A stretch of 64,000 nucleotides of DNA from Cellulomonas gelida. GTDB taxonomy: Bacteria; Actinomycetota; Actinomycetes; Actinomycetales; Cellulomonadaceae. Of the stretch, positions 35,829 to 44,333 are shown one piece after another. Position 1 is the stretch's first letter; the number at the start of each line of letters is the position of its first letter. Below the pieces are notes generated by a model. That model saw only the letters and a list, made by a program, of their open reading frames with translations. It ran no database searches and had not been told where the DNA came from. The stretch is from assembly GCF_006538725.1 (NCBI RefSeq), contig NZ_BJLQ01000005.1:1-64000 (forward strand), written 5' to 3'. Position numbers and translations under genes: made by a program.

Positions 35829-37388
35829 TCAGTCCACCGCGACGAGCACGGCGTCGGCCGTGGCGTCGCTCAGGATCGTCGGCTCCAGCCCGTGCGCCGC
35901 GGCCGCGGCCTCGATGTCGGCAGCGAGCGCGTCCTCGAGCGCTCCGGGCACGACGACCGTCAGGCTCTCGGGCCGCGTGCCGGTCGCGCGGTCGTCGGAC
36001 GGGGGCGCCACGACGAGCCGGGCGACCGTCTCGTCGAGCGCCGCGCCAGCGTCCCGGGGTGCGAGCTCCGCGACCCGGACACGGCCGGTGGCGAGCGCCG
36101 CGGCGTGCACCGGGGCGGCACTGTCGCTCGTCACGAACGCGAGGGTCGCGACCGCCGCGCGCGCCTCGTCGTGCGCGCCCAGGACCTCGACGCCGTCCAG
36201 CGCCAGCAACGACTCGAGCTCGTGACCCGACACCACCCCTCCCGGCACGACGAGCACGTCCGGGCAGCCCGCGTCCTCGACCGCGCGGCGCACGTGGGCC
36301 GCCGTCACCGGCTCCTCGGGGCACCGCACGACGACGACGGCACCGGCGGTCGCGTACCAGGAGGCGAGCGCGGGCGACCCGGTCACGACGACGAGCCCCC
36401 ACCCCCGTCCGGGTCCTGCCACGACACCGAGGTCGACCACGTCGAGCCGCCGCACGACGACCTGTTCACGCCGGCCCACCGCGCACGCAGCGATCGCCGC
36501 GGCCGGGTCGTCGGTGTGCACGTGGGCGTGCCACCAGCCGTCCGCGCCCACGACCGCGACCGAGTCGCCGACCTCGCCGAGCACCGAGCGCAGCCCGTCG
36601 GCCAGGTCGGGCGCTGACGACTCCCCACCCCCCTGGTCGAGACCCCGCACGACGAGCATGACCTCGAACGCACCACCCGCCGCCGCGTGCTCCGTGCCGC
36701 ACTCGCCGGGCTGCGCCTCGTGCGCACTCCCACGCTCGGGGAGCCACTCGGCAGGGCTGCGCGGGGCGCCGCCCGTCACCGCGAGGACGAGCGCGTCGAC
36801 GACGACGAGCAGCGCGCAGGCGCCCGCGTCCGGCACGTGCGCCCGACGCAGGACGGGGTGCGTCGCACTGATCCGGGCGAGCGACTGGTGCCCGGCGGTC
36901 GCGGCCTGCGCGAGCACCGCCGGGGCCGTGGCGCCCGAGTCCGCGCCCAGCACGGCCGCGTCGGCGACCTCGTCGGCGAGGGTCAGCACGGTGCCGTCCT
37001 GAGGCTCGGCGAGCGCGTGCCGCGCCGCGCGTGCCGCCGCTCGCAGGGCCTGCGCGAGAACGGCGCCCGCGGGCTCGTCGGCCGCGGCTGCGGTCGTACG
37101 CCGGACGAACCCCGCGAGCCACTGGCTGAGGATCACGCCCGAGTTCCCGCGCGCGGCTAGCATCGCGCCGCGCGCGAACACCGCCAGGACCTCGGCGGCC
37201 GTGCGCTCGGCCGCGCCGAGGTCGTCGACCGCGCGCGCACCGCCCTCGATCGTCAGCCACGCGTTGGTGCCCGTGTCGGCATCGGCCACGGGGAAGACGT
37301 TCACCGCGTCGATGCGTCCGCGCGCGTCGGCGAGCCCGGTGCGCGCGCCGTGGACCCAGGCGAGGACCTGGTCGACCTCCAACGTCAC
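35829..37388 (-). CDS. DAK2 domain / fatty-acid-kinase-like protein
   Basis: A 519-residue protein with an N-terminal DAK2 (dihydroxyacetone kinase L-like) domain: DAVNVFPVADADTGTN (about 26-41) holds the Asp residues that bind Mg-ATP, and ARGNSGVILSQWLAGF lies near residues 82-97. The C-terminal half resembles the FakA-type C-terminal domains. In Firmicutes FakA phosphorylates FakB-bound fatty acids; the actinobacterial homologue before recG has no proven role that I know. GTG 37388 has GGAGG seven bases upstream. Confidence 0.9.
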   Translation of the reverse strand: MTLEVDQVLAWVHGARTGLADARGRIDAVNVFPVADADTGTNAWLTIEGGARAVDDLGAAERTAAEVLAVFARGAMLAARGNSGVILSQWLAGFVRRTTAAAADEPAGAVLAQALRAAARAARHALAEPQDGTVLTLADEVADAAVLGADSGATAPAVLAQAATAGHQSLARISATHPVLRRAHVPDAGACALLVVVDALVLAVTGGAPRSPAEWLPERGSAHEAQPGECGTEHAAAGGAFEVMLVVRGLDQGGGESSAPDLADGLRSVLGEVGDSVAVVGADGWWHAHVHTDDPAAAIAACAVGRREQVVVRRLDVVDLGVVAGPGRGWGLVVVTGSPALASWYATAGAVVVVRCPEEPVTAAHVRRAVEDAGCPDVLVVPGGVVSGHELESLLALDGVEVLGAHDEARAAVATLAFVTSDSAAPVHAAALATGRVRVAELAPRDAGAALDETVARLVVAPPSDDRATGTRPESLTVVVPGALEDALAADIEAAAAAHGLEPTILSDATADAVLVAVD

Positions 37389-37495
37389 GCGCGCACCTCC
37401 CTGTCTCGTCGTCTCGTCGTCGTGCACGTCGGCGCCCGCGGCACAGCGCGGCTGACCCGTGCGGCGCATCTCACCCTGCCGCACGTCGCCCACAT

Positions 37496-37525
37496 TTGGG
37501 GCGCCCGTCCGCCATGGGCTAGTCT
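37496..37525 (+). promoter_or_regulatory. Candidate rpmB promoter
   Basis: TTGGGG (37496-37501) and TAGTCT (37520-37525) are separated by 18 bases, about 137 bases before the rpmB GTG and divergent from the DAK2-like gene. The -35 match is poor; only the -10 is persuasive. Confidence 0.3.
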
Positions 37526-37661
37526 TGACCGGTTGCCCGACGGGATCGGGCGCGCCCGGAGTGGACCGAATGCTTGCCCTTAGGGGCTCAGGGTCCGTCC
37601 ACCAGACTTCGCCGCGGTACTCGCGGCTGTTCATGTTCGACCAGAGCAACAGGAGAAGACC

Positions 37662-37853
37662 GTGGCCGCCACCTGCGACGTCTGCGCCAAGCGCCCGAGC
37701 TTCGGGCACAGCGTCTCGCATTCGCACGTCCGCACGAAGCGTCGTTGGAACCCGAACATCCAGCGCGTCCGCGCTGTCGTGGCGGGGACCCCGAAGCGTC
37801 TCAACGTGTGCACCTCGTGCCTCAAGGCCGGCAAGGTCCAGCGCGCCGTCTGA
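37662..37853 (+). CDS. rpmB: 50S ribosomal protein L28
   Basis: A 63-residue L28 (bL28): CDVCAKRPSFGHSVSHSHVR at the N-terminus and NVCTSCLKAGKVQRAV at the end. Both Cys pairs are present, so this is the zinc-binding form. The GTG at 37662 has an ideal AGGAG site. It is a single-gene unit ended by a strong hairpin and divergent from the DAK2-like gene, as in mycobacteria. Confidence 0.98.
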   Translation: MAATCDVCAKRPSFGHSVSHSHVRTKRRWNPNIQRVRAVVAGTPKRLNVCTSCLKAGKVQRAV

Positions 37854-37879
37854 GCTCGCGTCGCACCTTTCAGCACATC

Positions 37880-37921
37880 GACGCAAGGCCCGTGAGGAAT
37901 TGTCCTCACGGGCCTTGCGTC
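37880..37921 (+). terminator. rpmB terminator
   Basis: A perfect 19-bp inverted repeat (37880-37898 and 37903-37921) with a 4-base loop, 26 bases after the rpmB stop. It is the strongest hairpin in the window and separates rpmB from the acetyltransferase gene 27 bases further on. Confidence 0.85.
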
Positions 37922-37948
37922 GTCGTGCCCATGTGGCAGGGTGACTCC

Positions 37949-38473
37949 ATGGCCGAGCAGATCGACGAGCTGACGATCCGCACCGCGGGTCCCGCGGACG
38001 CGAACTCGATCGCCGCGGTGCACGTGCGCTCGTGGCAAGAGGCGTACGCGGGGATCGTCTCCGAGCGCTACCTCGCCTCGCTCGACCCCGCCGAGCGCGC
38101 GGTGCGCTGGGCCCGGCACCTCGAGCACGGGCCTGCCGACGGCGTGCGGACCTGGATCGCGCAGGACGGCCCGCGGCTGCTGGGGTTCGCCTCGGTCGGC
38201 CCGAGCCGCGACGAGGACGCGGCCCGCGGCGAGCTCGAGGTGTACTCGATCTACCTCGAGCCCTCGACCTGGGGCCACGGCGTGGCCCGCGAGCTCATGC
38301 GCACCGTCATCGGCGAGTCCGGCGAGAACACACCCATGAGCCTCTGGGTGCTGGCCGCCAACGAGCGCGCACGGCACTTCTACCGCCGCCACGGCTTCCA
38401 GCCCGACGGCGTGGAGCGCTACGAGGACGTCGGCGGCGAGGAGCTGCTCGAGGTCCGCTACCGCCGCGGCTGA
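37949..38473 (+). CDS. GNAT family N-acetyltransferase
   Basis: A 174-residue acetyl-CoA-dependent acetyltransferase. N-terminal IRTAGPADANSIAAVHVRSW is typical of the family. The acetyl-CoA region is ELEVYSIYLEPSTWGHGVAR (about 93-112), and RHFYRRHGFQPDG is the C-terminal substrate strand. The acceptor is unknown. ATG 37949 has an AGGGTGA ribosome-binding site; an ATG six codons upstream is possible. It is convergent with thiL. Confidence 0.9.
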   Translation: MAEQIDELTIRTAGPADANSIAAVHVRSWQEAYAGIVSERYLASLDPAERAVRWARHLEHGPADGVRTWIAQDGPRLLGFASVGPSRDEDAARGELEVYSIYLEPSTWGHGVARELMRTVIGESGENTPMSLWVLAANERARHFYRRHGFQPDGVERYEDVGGEELLEVRYRRG

Positions 38474-38492
38474 GCCCTCCTGCGGGCCGCGC

Positions 38493-39491
38493 TCAGTCCG
38501 GCCGTCCCGCGAAGTGGTCCCATCCGGGTCCGACCGCGGGGGCGACGGCATCGACCGTCACCGCGGGGTCGTCGGCGGCCCGGGACTCGACCCGGCCGAT
38601 CACCCGGAACGACGCCGGCACCACTGCATCGGGACCGAACGTCGCGAGCAGGCCGTGGTCCTCTCCCCCGCCCAGCACCCACGCCCACGGGTCCGCGCCC
38701 ACGGCCAGTGCTGCGTTCGCCAGCTCCGTCACGTCCGCCGCGAACGCGTCCGCGTGCAGGTCGAGCCGCACACCGCTCGCGCGCGCCATCCGGCCCGCGT
38801 CCCGCAGCAGCCCGTCGGAGACGTCGAGCATCGCGGTGGCGCCCGCGCGAGCCGCCTCCGGGCCGGCAGGCAGCGGTGATGTCGGCCGCAGGTAGGCCGT
38901 GACGAGACCGTCGTGGGACACGTCGTCGTCGCCCGGCCCGGCGGTCCCCCCGGCCGCCGCGCGGTCGACGAGCGCGAGCCCGGCGGCGGACCGGCCCAGC
39001 ACCCCGGCGTGCGCGACGACGTCACCGACGCGAGCGCCCGACCTCAGCACGGGCGGGCGGCCCTGCAGGTCACCATGCGCCGCGACGCTCACGACGACGA
39101 GCGGGCTGCCCGACAGGTCCCCGCCGACGACCCCCACCCCGAGCGGCCCGCACACGGCGGCCAGACCGCGCGCGAGCCCGACGACCCACGCGACGTCGAG
39201 CTCGCCCGGAACGGCGAGCGTCACGACGAGGCTGGTCGGGACGGCCCCCATCGCAGCGACGTCCGCGAGGTTCTGCACGGCGGCGCGTCGGCCCACGTCC
39301 TCACCCGAGGACCACGCGCGGCGGAAGTGGCGGTCCTCGACCAGCACGTCGGTGGTCACGACGAAGCGGCCGTCGGGCGCGGCCACGATCGCGGCGTCGT
39401 CCCCGGGCCCGAGCAGGGTCGACGACCCGAGGGGCAGCTCCGGGACGATCAGCGCGAGCAGCTGCTCCTCGGTCAGGTCGGCGACATGCAC
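38493..39491 (-). CDS. thiL: Thiamine-monophosphate kinase
   Basis: Phosphorylates thiamine phosphate to thiamine diphosphate. 332 residues of the AIR-synthase-like fold: LLGPGDDAAIVAAPDGR (about 26-42), the Mg-binding TTDVLVEDRHFRRAW (about 46-60), AAVQNLADVAAMGA and AMLDVSDGLLRDAGRMA (about 218-234). GTG 39491 starts it. It is divergent from the DUF3515 lipoprotein gene; uracil-DNA glycosylase, found near thiL in mycobacteria, is not present here. Confidence 0.97.
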   Translation of the reverse strand: MHVADLTEEQLLALIVPELPLGSSTLLGPGDDAAIVAAPDGRFVVTTDVLVEDRHFRRAWSSGEDVGRRAAVQNLADVAAMGAVPTSLVVTLAVPGELDVAWVVGLARGLAAVCGPLGVGVVGGDLSGSPLVVVSVAAHGDLQGRPPVLRSGARVGDVVAHAGVLGRSAAGLALVDRAAAGGTAGPGDDDVSHDGLVTAYLRPTSPLPAGPEAARAGATAMLDVSDGLLRDAGRMARASGVRLDLHADAFAADVTELANAALAVGADPWAWVLGGGEDHGLLATFGPDAVVPASFRVIGRVESRAADDPAVTVDAVAPAVGPGWDHFAGRPD

Positions 39492-39537
39492 GACGTCACG
39501 CTAACGCCGTCCGGGACGTCGTCGACAACTCGTTACG

Positions 39538-40032
39538 GTGGTGGATGTGCCTGCCCCGCGTCGCCTCGTCGTCCTCGTCCTGCTGCCGGCCGCCCTCGCC
39601 GGCTGCTCGTCCGTCGTCGCGACCTCCCCGGGGCCGTTCGCGACCGACCCGGTGTGCGCACAGGTCGTGCTCGCGACGCCCGAGGAGCTCGCGGACGGCC
39701 TGACCCGGCAGGACACCAACGCGCAGGCGACCACGGCGTGGAGCGACGGGTCGGCGGCCGTCGTGCTGCGCTGCGGCGTGACGCCGCTCGAGCCCACCAC
39801 CGACCGCTGCCAGAGCGTCGAGGCCGCCGACGGCACCTCGGTCGACTGGGTGATCGTGGCGTCCGAGCCCGACCACGAGGACAGCAGCGACTGGACGTTC
39901 ACGACCTACGGACGCGTCCCCGCGGTCGAGGTGCTCGTCCCCGCGGAGATCGCCCGCACGCACCCGACGTCGTTCCTCGACCGGCTCGGCGCCGCCGTGG
40001 CGCTCACCGAGCGCGAGCGCGGGTGCCTGTAG
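39538..40032 (+). CDS. DUF3515 family lipoprotein
   Basis: A 164-residue exported protein with a lipoprotein signal: PRRLVVLVLLPAALAGCSS, so Cys near residue 23 would be lipidated. The DUF3515 body shows DPVCAQVVLATPEELADG, then LRCGV, a Cys-containing DRCQSVE and the VDWVIVASE region near residue 102; paired cysteines probably form disulfides. It is common in actinobacteria beside thiL and ddl; function unknown. Three GTG codons near 39538-39547 could start it. Confidence 0.85.
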   Translation: MVDVPAPRRLVVLVLLPAALAGCSSVVATSPGPFATDPVCAQVVLATPEELADGLTRQDTNAQATTAWSDGSAAVVLRCGVTPLEPTTDRCQSVEAADGTSVDWVIVASEPDHEDSSDWTFTTYGRVPAVEVLVPAEIARTHPTSFLDRLGAAVALTERERGCL

Positions 40033-40062
40033 CCGCTGCGGACCGCAGCCAGGGCGGACGGC

Positions 40063-41271
40063 TCAGCGCAGGCCGGTGGGCCGCTCCAGCGCGAGGCGCA
40101 CGAGGTCGTCGACGAGCTCGGGGTAGCTCACGCCCGACGCCTCCCACATGCGCGGGTACATCGAGAACGGCGTGAAGCCAGGCATGGTGTTGATCTCGTT
40201 GACGACGACCTCGTCGTCCGGCGTGACGAACACGTCGACGCGCGCGAGACCCTCGCAGCCGAGCGCCTCGAACGCCTGCACGGCGATCTCCCGGACGCGT
40301 GCCGTGACCTCGTCGGGCAGGTCGGCCGGGCAGGCGAGCCGCACCGCGGCCTCGTCGAGGTACTTGGCCTCGAAGTCGTAGAACGCGTGCTTGCCGTGGT
40401 CCACGACGATCTCGCCGGGCAGCGACGCGCGCGCCCGCTCACCGTGGTGCCCGCCGAGCACGCCGCACTCGATCTCGCGGCCCTCGATGCCCGCCTCGAC
40501 GACGACCTTGGGGTCGTGCTCACGTGCGTGCGCGATCGCGGCGGGCAGGTCCGCCAGGTCGTCCACGCGCGAGATGCCCAGGCTCGAGCCCGCACGTGCG
40601 GGCTTGACGAACACGGGCAGCCCGAGCGCCGCGATGCGCTCCGTCTGGCCCTGCGGGTCGCGCTCGTAGGCACCGGGCAGCAGCACGACGAACGGGCCCA
40701 CGGGCAGCCCCTGCCCCGCGAAGACGAGCTTCATCATGTGCTTGTCCATGCCCACCGCCGAGGCGAGCACCCCGTCGCCGACGTACCGCACGTCGGCGAG
40801 CTCGAGCATGCCCTGCAACGTGCCGTCCTCGCCGAACGGCCCGTGCAGCAGCGGGAAGACGACGTCGACCTCGCCGACCGCCTGCGCGAGGCTGTCCGCG
40901 CCGAGTACGCGCACCGCGCGGTCGGTCGGGTCCTGCGGCAGCAGCACGTGCGCGGCGGCGTCCTCGACCTGCGGCAGGTGGCCGTCCTCGATCGTCCAGC
41001 GGTCCGGGTCGTCGTCCGCGAGCACCCAGCGACCCTCGCGCGTGATGCCGACCGCGAGCACGTCGTAGCGGTCGCGGTCCAGCGCCCGCAGCACGCCGCC
41101 GGCGGTCGCACAGCTGATCGCGTGCTCCCCGGAGCGTCCACCGAACAGGACCATCACCCGCGGACGACGAGCAGGGTCCCCGACGGCAGGGTCCGCGGCG
41201 GTCTGGTCGGCGTCGGGGGTCGCGGTCGGGCCGGTGAGGTCGGCTGAGGCAGGAGTCGGCACGGCGTTCAT
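40063..41271 (-). CDS. ddl: D-alanine--D-alanine ligase
   Basis: Joins two D-Ala with ATP for peptidoglycan. 402 residues: after a roughly 35-residue Ala/Pro/Thr-rich lead, the N-domain has VMVLFGGRSGEHAISCATA. It is followed by FPLLHGPFGEDGTLQGMLEL and the ATP-grasp blocks VFVKPARAGSSLGISRV, ARVDVFVTPDDEVVVNEINT and MPGFTPFSMYP. ATG 41271 lacks a clear Shine-Dalgarno; it is 36 bases from the divergent PLP-enzyme GTG. It has the usual place near gpsA and thiL. Confidence 0.97.
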   Translation of the reverse strand: MNAVPTPASADLTGPTATPDADQTAADPAVGDPARRPRVMVLFGGRSGEHAISCATAGGVLRALDRDRYDVLAVGITREGRWVLADDDPDRWTIEDGHLPQVEDAAAHVLLPQDPTDRAVRVLGADSLAQAVGEVDVVFPLLHGPFGEDGTLQGMLELADVRYVGDGVLASAVGMDKHMMKLVFAGQGLPVGPFVVLLPGAYERDPQGQTERIAALGLPVFVKPARAGSSLGISRVDDLADLPAAIAHAREHDPKVVVEAGIEGREIECGVLGGHHGERARASLPGEIVVDHGKHAFYDFEAKYLDEAAVRLACPADLPDEVTARVREIAVQAFEALGCEGLARVDVFVTPDDEVVVNEINTMPGFTPFSMYPRMWEASGVSYPELVDDLVRLALERPTGLR

Positions 41272-41306
41272 CGGGGACGACCCTACCCGCCGCGTACGCT
41301 GGCGCC

Positions 41307-42482
41307 GTGACCTCGCCGAACCCGTCCCGGGTGAGCCCACCCACGGTCAGCCCGTCCACGCTCGTCGTCTCCGCGGGGCGACCGGACCGCACCCAGGGCG
41401 CGGCGCTCAACCCGACCCTCGTCCTGTCCTCGACCTTCGTGTCGCAGGGCGTGCCGGGGCCCGACGAGCCGATGTACGCGAGGAACGACACCCCGGCCTG
41501 GCACGCGTTCGAGGAGGCGCTCGGCGCGCTGGAGCGGTGCCCGCAGCCCGCGCTCGTGCTCGGGTCCGGGATGGCCGCGATCGCCGCGGCGCTCTCCCTC
41601 GTGCCGCCGGGCGGTCGGCTCGTCCTGCCCCGCCACTGCTACCAGGTGACGCTCGGCTACGCGGCCGACCTGACGCAGCGCAGCGGCGTGCGCGTGACGC
41701 TCGTCGACATCGCGGACACCGACGCCGTGCTCGCGGCCGTGCGCGGCAGCGGTGACGACGGGCCCGCGGACCTGCTGTGGGTCGAGACACCGACCAACCC
41801 GATGCTCGAGGTGGCCGACCTGCCGGCGCTCGTCGCGGGTGCGCACGACGCCGGGACGCTCGTCGCCGTCGACAACACGTTCGCCACGCCCCTCGTCCAG
41901 CGCCCGTTCGAGCACGGCGCCGACGTGGTGGTGCACTCGGTGACCAAGTACCTCGCCGGGCACAGCGACGTGGTGCTGGGCGCGGCGCTCGCGGCCGACT
42001 CCGCGCTGCACGCACGCCTGCACGCCTACCGCACGCTGCACGGCGCGATCGCGGGGCCGTTCGAGGTGTGGCTCGCGCTGCGCGGCCTGCGCACGCTGGC
42101 CCTGCGCGTCGAGCGCGCGCAGGCGTCCGCGCTCGAGCTCGCGCGCCGTCTCGAGGCGCACCCGCGGGTCGTCTCGGTCCGCCACCCGGGGCTGCCCGAC
42201 GACCCCGGGCACACGCGCGCGAGCCGGCTCATGGACGGGTACGGCTCGATCATCGGGCTGCGGCCCGCGGGCGGTGCCGCCGCAGCCGACGCGCTCGTCG
42301 AGGCCGTCCGCCTGTGGGTCCCGGCCACGAGCCTGGGGGGTGTCGAGTCGACGCTCGAGCGCCGGCGGCGGTTCGCCACCGAGTCGCCGACGGTGCCCGA
42401 GGACCTGCTGCGCCTCAGCGTCGGGATCGAGGACGTCGAGGACCTGTGGCGCGACCTCGCGGACGCGCTCGACGCCCTGTGA
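41307..42482 (+). CDS. Cys/Met metabolism PLP-dependent enzyme (cystathionine gamma-synthase/lyase-like)
   Basis: A 391-residue fold-type I PLP enzyme. The PLP lysine lies in VVHSVTKYLAGHSDVVLGAA (near residue 214), preceded by VETPTNPMLEVADL and VAVDNTFATPLVQRP. The catalytic Tyr/Arg region reads MYARNDTPAWHAFEEALG. It could be cystathionine gamma-lyase or -synthase, or a homocysteine-sulfhydrylase relative; sequence alone does not decide. GTG 41307 is the only sensible start. It is inserted between the ddl and gpsA genes on the opposite strand. Confidence 0.9.
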   Translation: MTSPNPSRVSPPTVSPSTLVVSAGRPDRTQGAALNPTLVLSSTFVSQGVPGPDEPMYARNDTPAWHAFEEALGALERCPQPALVLGSGMAAIAAALSLVPPGGRLVLPRHCYQVTLGYAADLTQRSGVRVTLVDIADTDAVLAAVRGSGDDGPADLLWVETPTNPMLEVADLPALVAGAHDAGTLVAVDNTFATPLVQRPFEHGADVVVHSVTKYLAGHSDVVLGAALAADSALHARLHAYRTLHGAIAGPFEVWLALRGLRTLALRVERAQASALELARRLEAHPRVVSVRHPGLPDDPGHTRASRLMDGYGSIIGLRPAGGAAAADALVEAVRLWVPATSLGGVESTLERRRRFATESPTVPEDLLRLSVGIEDVEDLWRDLADALDAL

Positions 42483-42512
42483 CGTCCTTCGGGCGCGACG
42501 AGCGGAGCTCGC

Positions 42513-43547
42513 TCAGCCGGTGACGACCTCGGAGCGCCGTGGGCGGGCCAGCAGCATCGGGGCGAGCTGGTCGACCGGCAGGCCCTCGTAGAGCACGCGG
42601 ACGACGGCCTCCGTGATGGGCATCTCGATGCCCAGCCGGCGCGCGAGCTCAAGCACCGGCCGGCACGTCTTGACGGCCTCGGCCGTGCCGCCGGTCGCCG
42701 CGATCGCCTCGTCGAGCGCCATCCCGCGGCCGATGTGCCCGCCGAGGGTGTGGTTGCGGGAGTCGGGCGACGCGCACGTCGCCATGAGGTCGCCCATGCC
42801 CGCGAGGCCCGGGAAGGTCTCGGGTTGGGCACCGAGCGCGAGCCCGAGACGGGTGATCTCGACGAGCCCGCGCGTGATGACGGTCGCCATCGTGTTGTAG
42901 CCCAGCCCGCGACCCTGCGAGATGCCCACCGCGAGCGCGATGACGTTCTTGACCGCACCGCACAGCTCGACACCGACGACGTCCGGGTTGGTGTACGGGC
43001 GGAAGTACGACGATGCCACGGCGCGCGCGACGAGGGCCGCGGTCTGCGGTGACGCGGACGCCACGACCGTCGCGGTCGGCTGGTGGCGGGCGATCTCGCG
43101 CGCCAGGTTGGGCCCGGAGACCACCGCGACACGCTCGTCGGGCAGGTCCAGGGTCTGGGCGACGACCTCGCTCATGCGACGGTCGGTGCCCAGCTCGACG
43201 CCCTTCATGAGCGAGACGACGACCGCGTCGTCCCGCAGCGCGCCGCGCAGCGGGGCGAGGGTGTCGCGCGCGACCTGCGACGGGACGGCGACCGCGACGA
43301 TGCGCGCGTCCGCGACCGCGGCACGGGCGTCGGTCGTCGCCGTCACCGACTCGGGCAGGTCGATGCCCGGCAGGTACACGTCGTTGCGGTGCTGGTCGGC
43401 GATCTGCCGCACGACCTCGGCCGACCGGCCCCAGACGGTGACCTCGCAGCCCGCGTCCGCGAGCACGGCGGCGAAGGTCGTCCCCCAGCTGCCGGTCCCC
43501 AGGACCGCGGTGCGCAGCGGCAGACCCTGCTCGTCGACGCCCGTCAC
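42513..43547 (-). CDS. gpsA: Glycerol-3-phosphate dehydrogenase [NAD(P)+]
   Basis: Reduces dihydroxyacetone phosphate to sn-glycerol-3-phosphate for phospholipid synthesis. 344 residues: NAD motif AVLGTGSWGTTFAAVLAD (about 14-31), VVVSLMKGVELGTDRRMSE, and the catalytic Lys in CGAVKNVIALAVGI (about 200-213). FPGLAGMGDLMATC is also intact. GTG 43547 overlaps the plsC stop (GTGA), which couples two consecutive steps of phospholipid synthesis. Confidence 0.98.
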   Translation of the reverse strand: MTGVDEQGLPLRTAVLGTGSWGTTFAAVLADAGCEVTVWGRSAEVVRQIADQHRNDVYLPGIDLPESVTATTDARAAVADARIVAVAVPSQVARDTLAPLRGALRDDAVVVSLMKGVELGTDRRMSEVVAQTLDLPDERVAVVSGPNLAREIARHQPTATVVASASPQTAALVARAVASSYFRPYTNPDVVGVELCGAVKNVIALAVGISQGRGLGYNTMATVITRGLVEITRLGLALGAQPETFPGLAGMGDLMATCASPDSRNHTLGGHIGRGMALDEAIAATGGTAEAVKTCRPVLELARRLGIEMPITEAVVRVLYEGLPVDQLAPMLLARPRRSEVVTG

Positions 43548-44299
43548 GGCAGCTCGGGCCGCGTCGCGTGGTCGCCGCCGACCCGCCCGGTGTCGGGCTT
43601 GCGCATGTCGTACCGCACGGCGGGCGCGGCCTCGCCGCGGATCTCGACGAGCAGCGCGGTGATCGCGTCCATGACGCGCTCGGTCGCCTCGCGCAGCGTC
43701 GCGGTGTCCTGCGGCCGGTCGTACAGGTCGTCGAGGTCCACCGGCGGGCCGGCGACGATCGTGACCTTCTTGCGCGGGATCGGCTTGAGCAGCTTCTTGT
43801 AGCGGCCGAGCAGGTTCTGCGGACCCCACTGAGCGACCGGGATGAGGGGCGCGCGGGTGGTCAGCGCGAGGCGCGCGACACCCGTCTTGCCGACCATCGG
43901 CCACAGGTCAGGGTCCCGGGTCAGCGTGCCCTCCGGGAACACCGCCACGACCTCGCCGTCGGCGATGGCCTGCACGGCCGCCTGGAGCGACTCCCCCGCG
44001 GCTGCGGTGTTCCGGTAGACGGGGATCTGCCCGGTCGCGTGCAGCACCGACCGGACGACGGGCACCTTGAACAGGGACGCCTTCGCCAGGACCCGCGGGG
44101 CCACGCCGTTGTCCCACAAGAAGTGCGCGAACGTCAGCGGGTCGACGTTCGTCATGTGGTTGGCCGCGACGATGAAACCGCGGTCGGTCGGGAAGTTCTC
44201 GGCACCGTGCCAGTCGCGCGTCGTCGTCGCCTTGAGCAGCGGACGGACGATCCTGGCGACGTTGCGGTAGGCACGGTTGGAACGAGCAGGGGAACGCAC
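43544..44299 (-). CDS. plsC: 1-acylglycerol-3-phosphate acyltransferase (PlsC-like)
   Basis: A membrane-associated acyltransferase of glycerophospholipid synthesis. About 251 residues with the HX4D catalytic motif NHMTNVDPLTF (about 49-59) and the second block FPEGTLTRD. A Lys-rich region (YKKLLKPIPRKKV) probably contacts membrane. GTG 44299 (VRSPARSNRAYRN) is preferred; an in-frame GTG at 44356 would overlap the end of murA by 23 bases. Neither has a strong ribosome-binding site. The gene is coupled to gpsA. Confidence 0.93.
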   Translation of the reverse strand: MRSPARSNRAYRNVARIVRPLLKATTTRDWHGAENFPTDRGFIVAANHMTNVDPLTFAHFLWDNGVAPRVLAKASLFKVPVVRSVLHATGQIPVYRNTAAAGESLQAAVQAIADGEVVAVFPEGTLTRDPDLWPMVGKTGVARLALTTRAPLIPVAQWGPQNLLGRYKKLLKPIPRKKVTIVAGPPVDLDDLYDRPQDTATLREATERVMDAITALLVEIRGEAAPAVRYDMRKPDTGRVGGDHATRPELP

Positions 44300-44333
44300 G
44301 ACGAGCAGGCTACCCGGTACCGGCGTGCGCGGA

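Noticed and set aside
32873-36661. A 1,262-codon plus-strand frame
   Set aside because: Shadow of rsmD, recG and the DAK2-like gene; residues are dominated by Arg, His, Asp and Val with no motif.
42483-42512. Possible terminator between the PLP enzyme and gpsA genes
   Set aside because: The 30-base convergent spacer has only a short imperfect inverted repeat, too weak to call.
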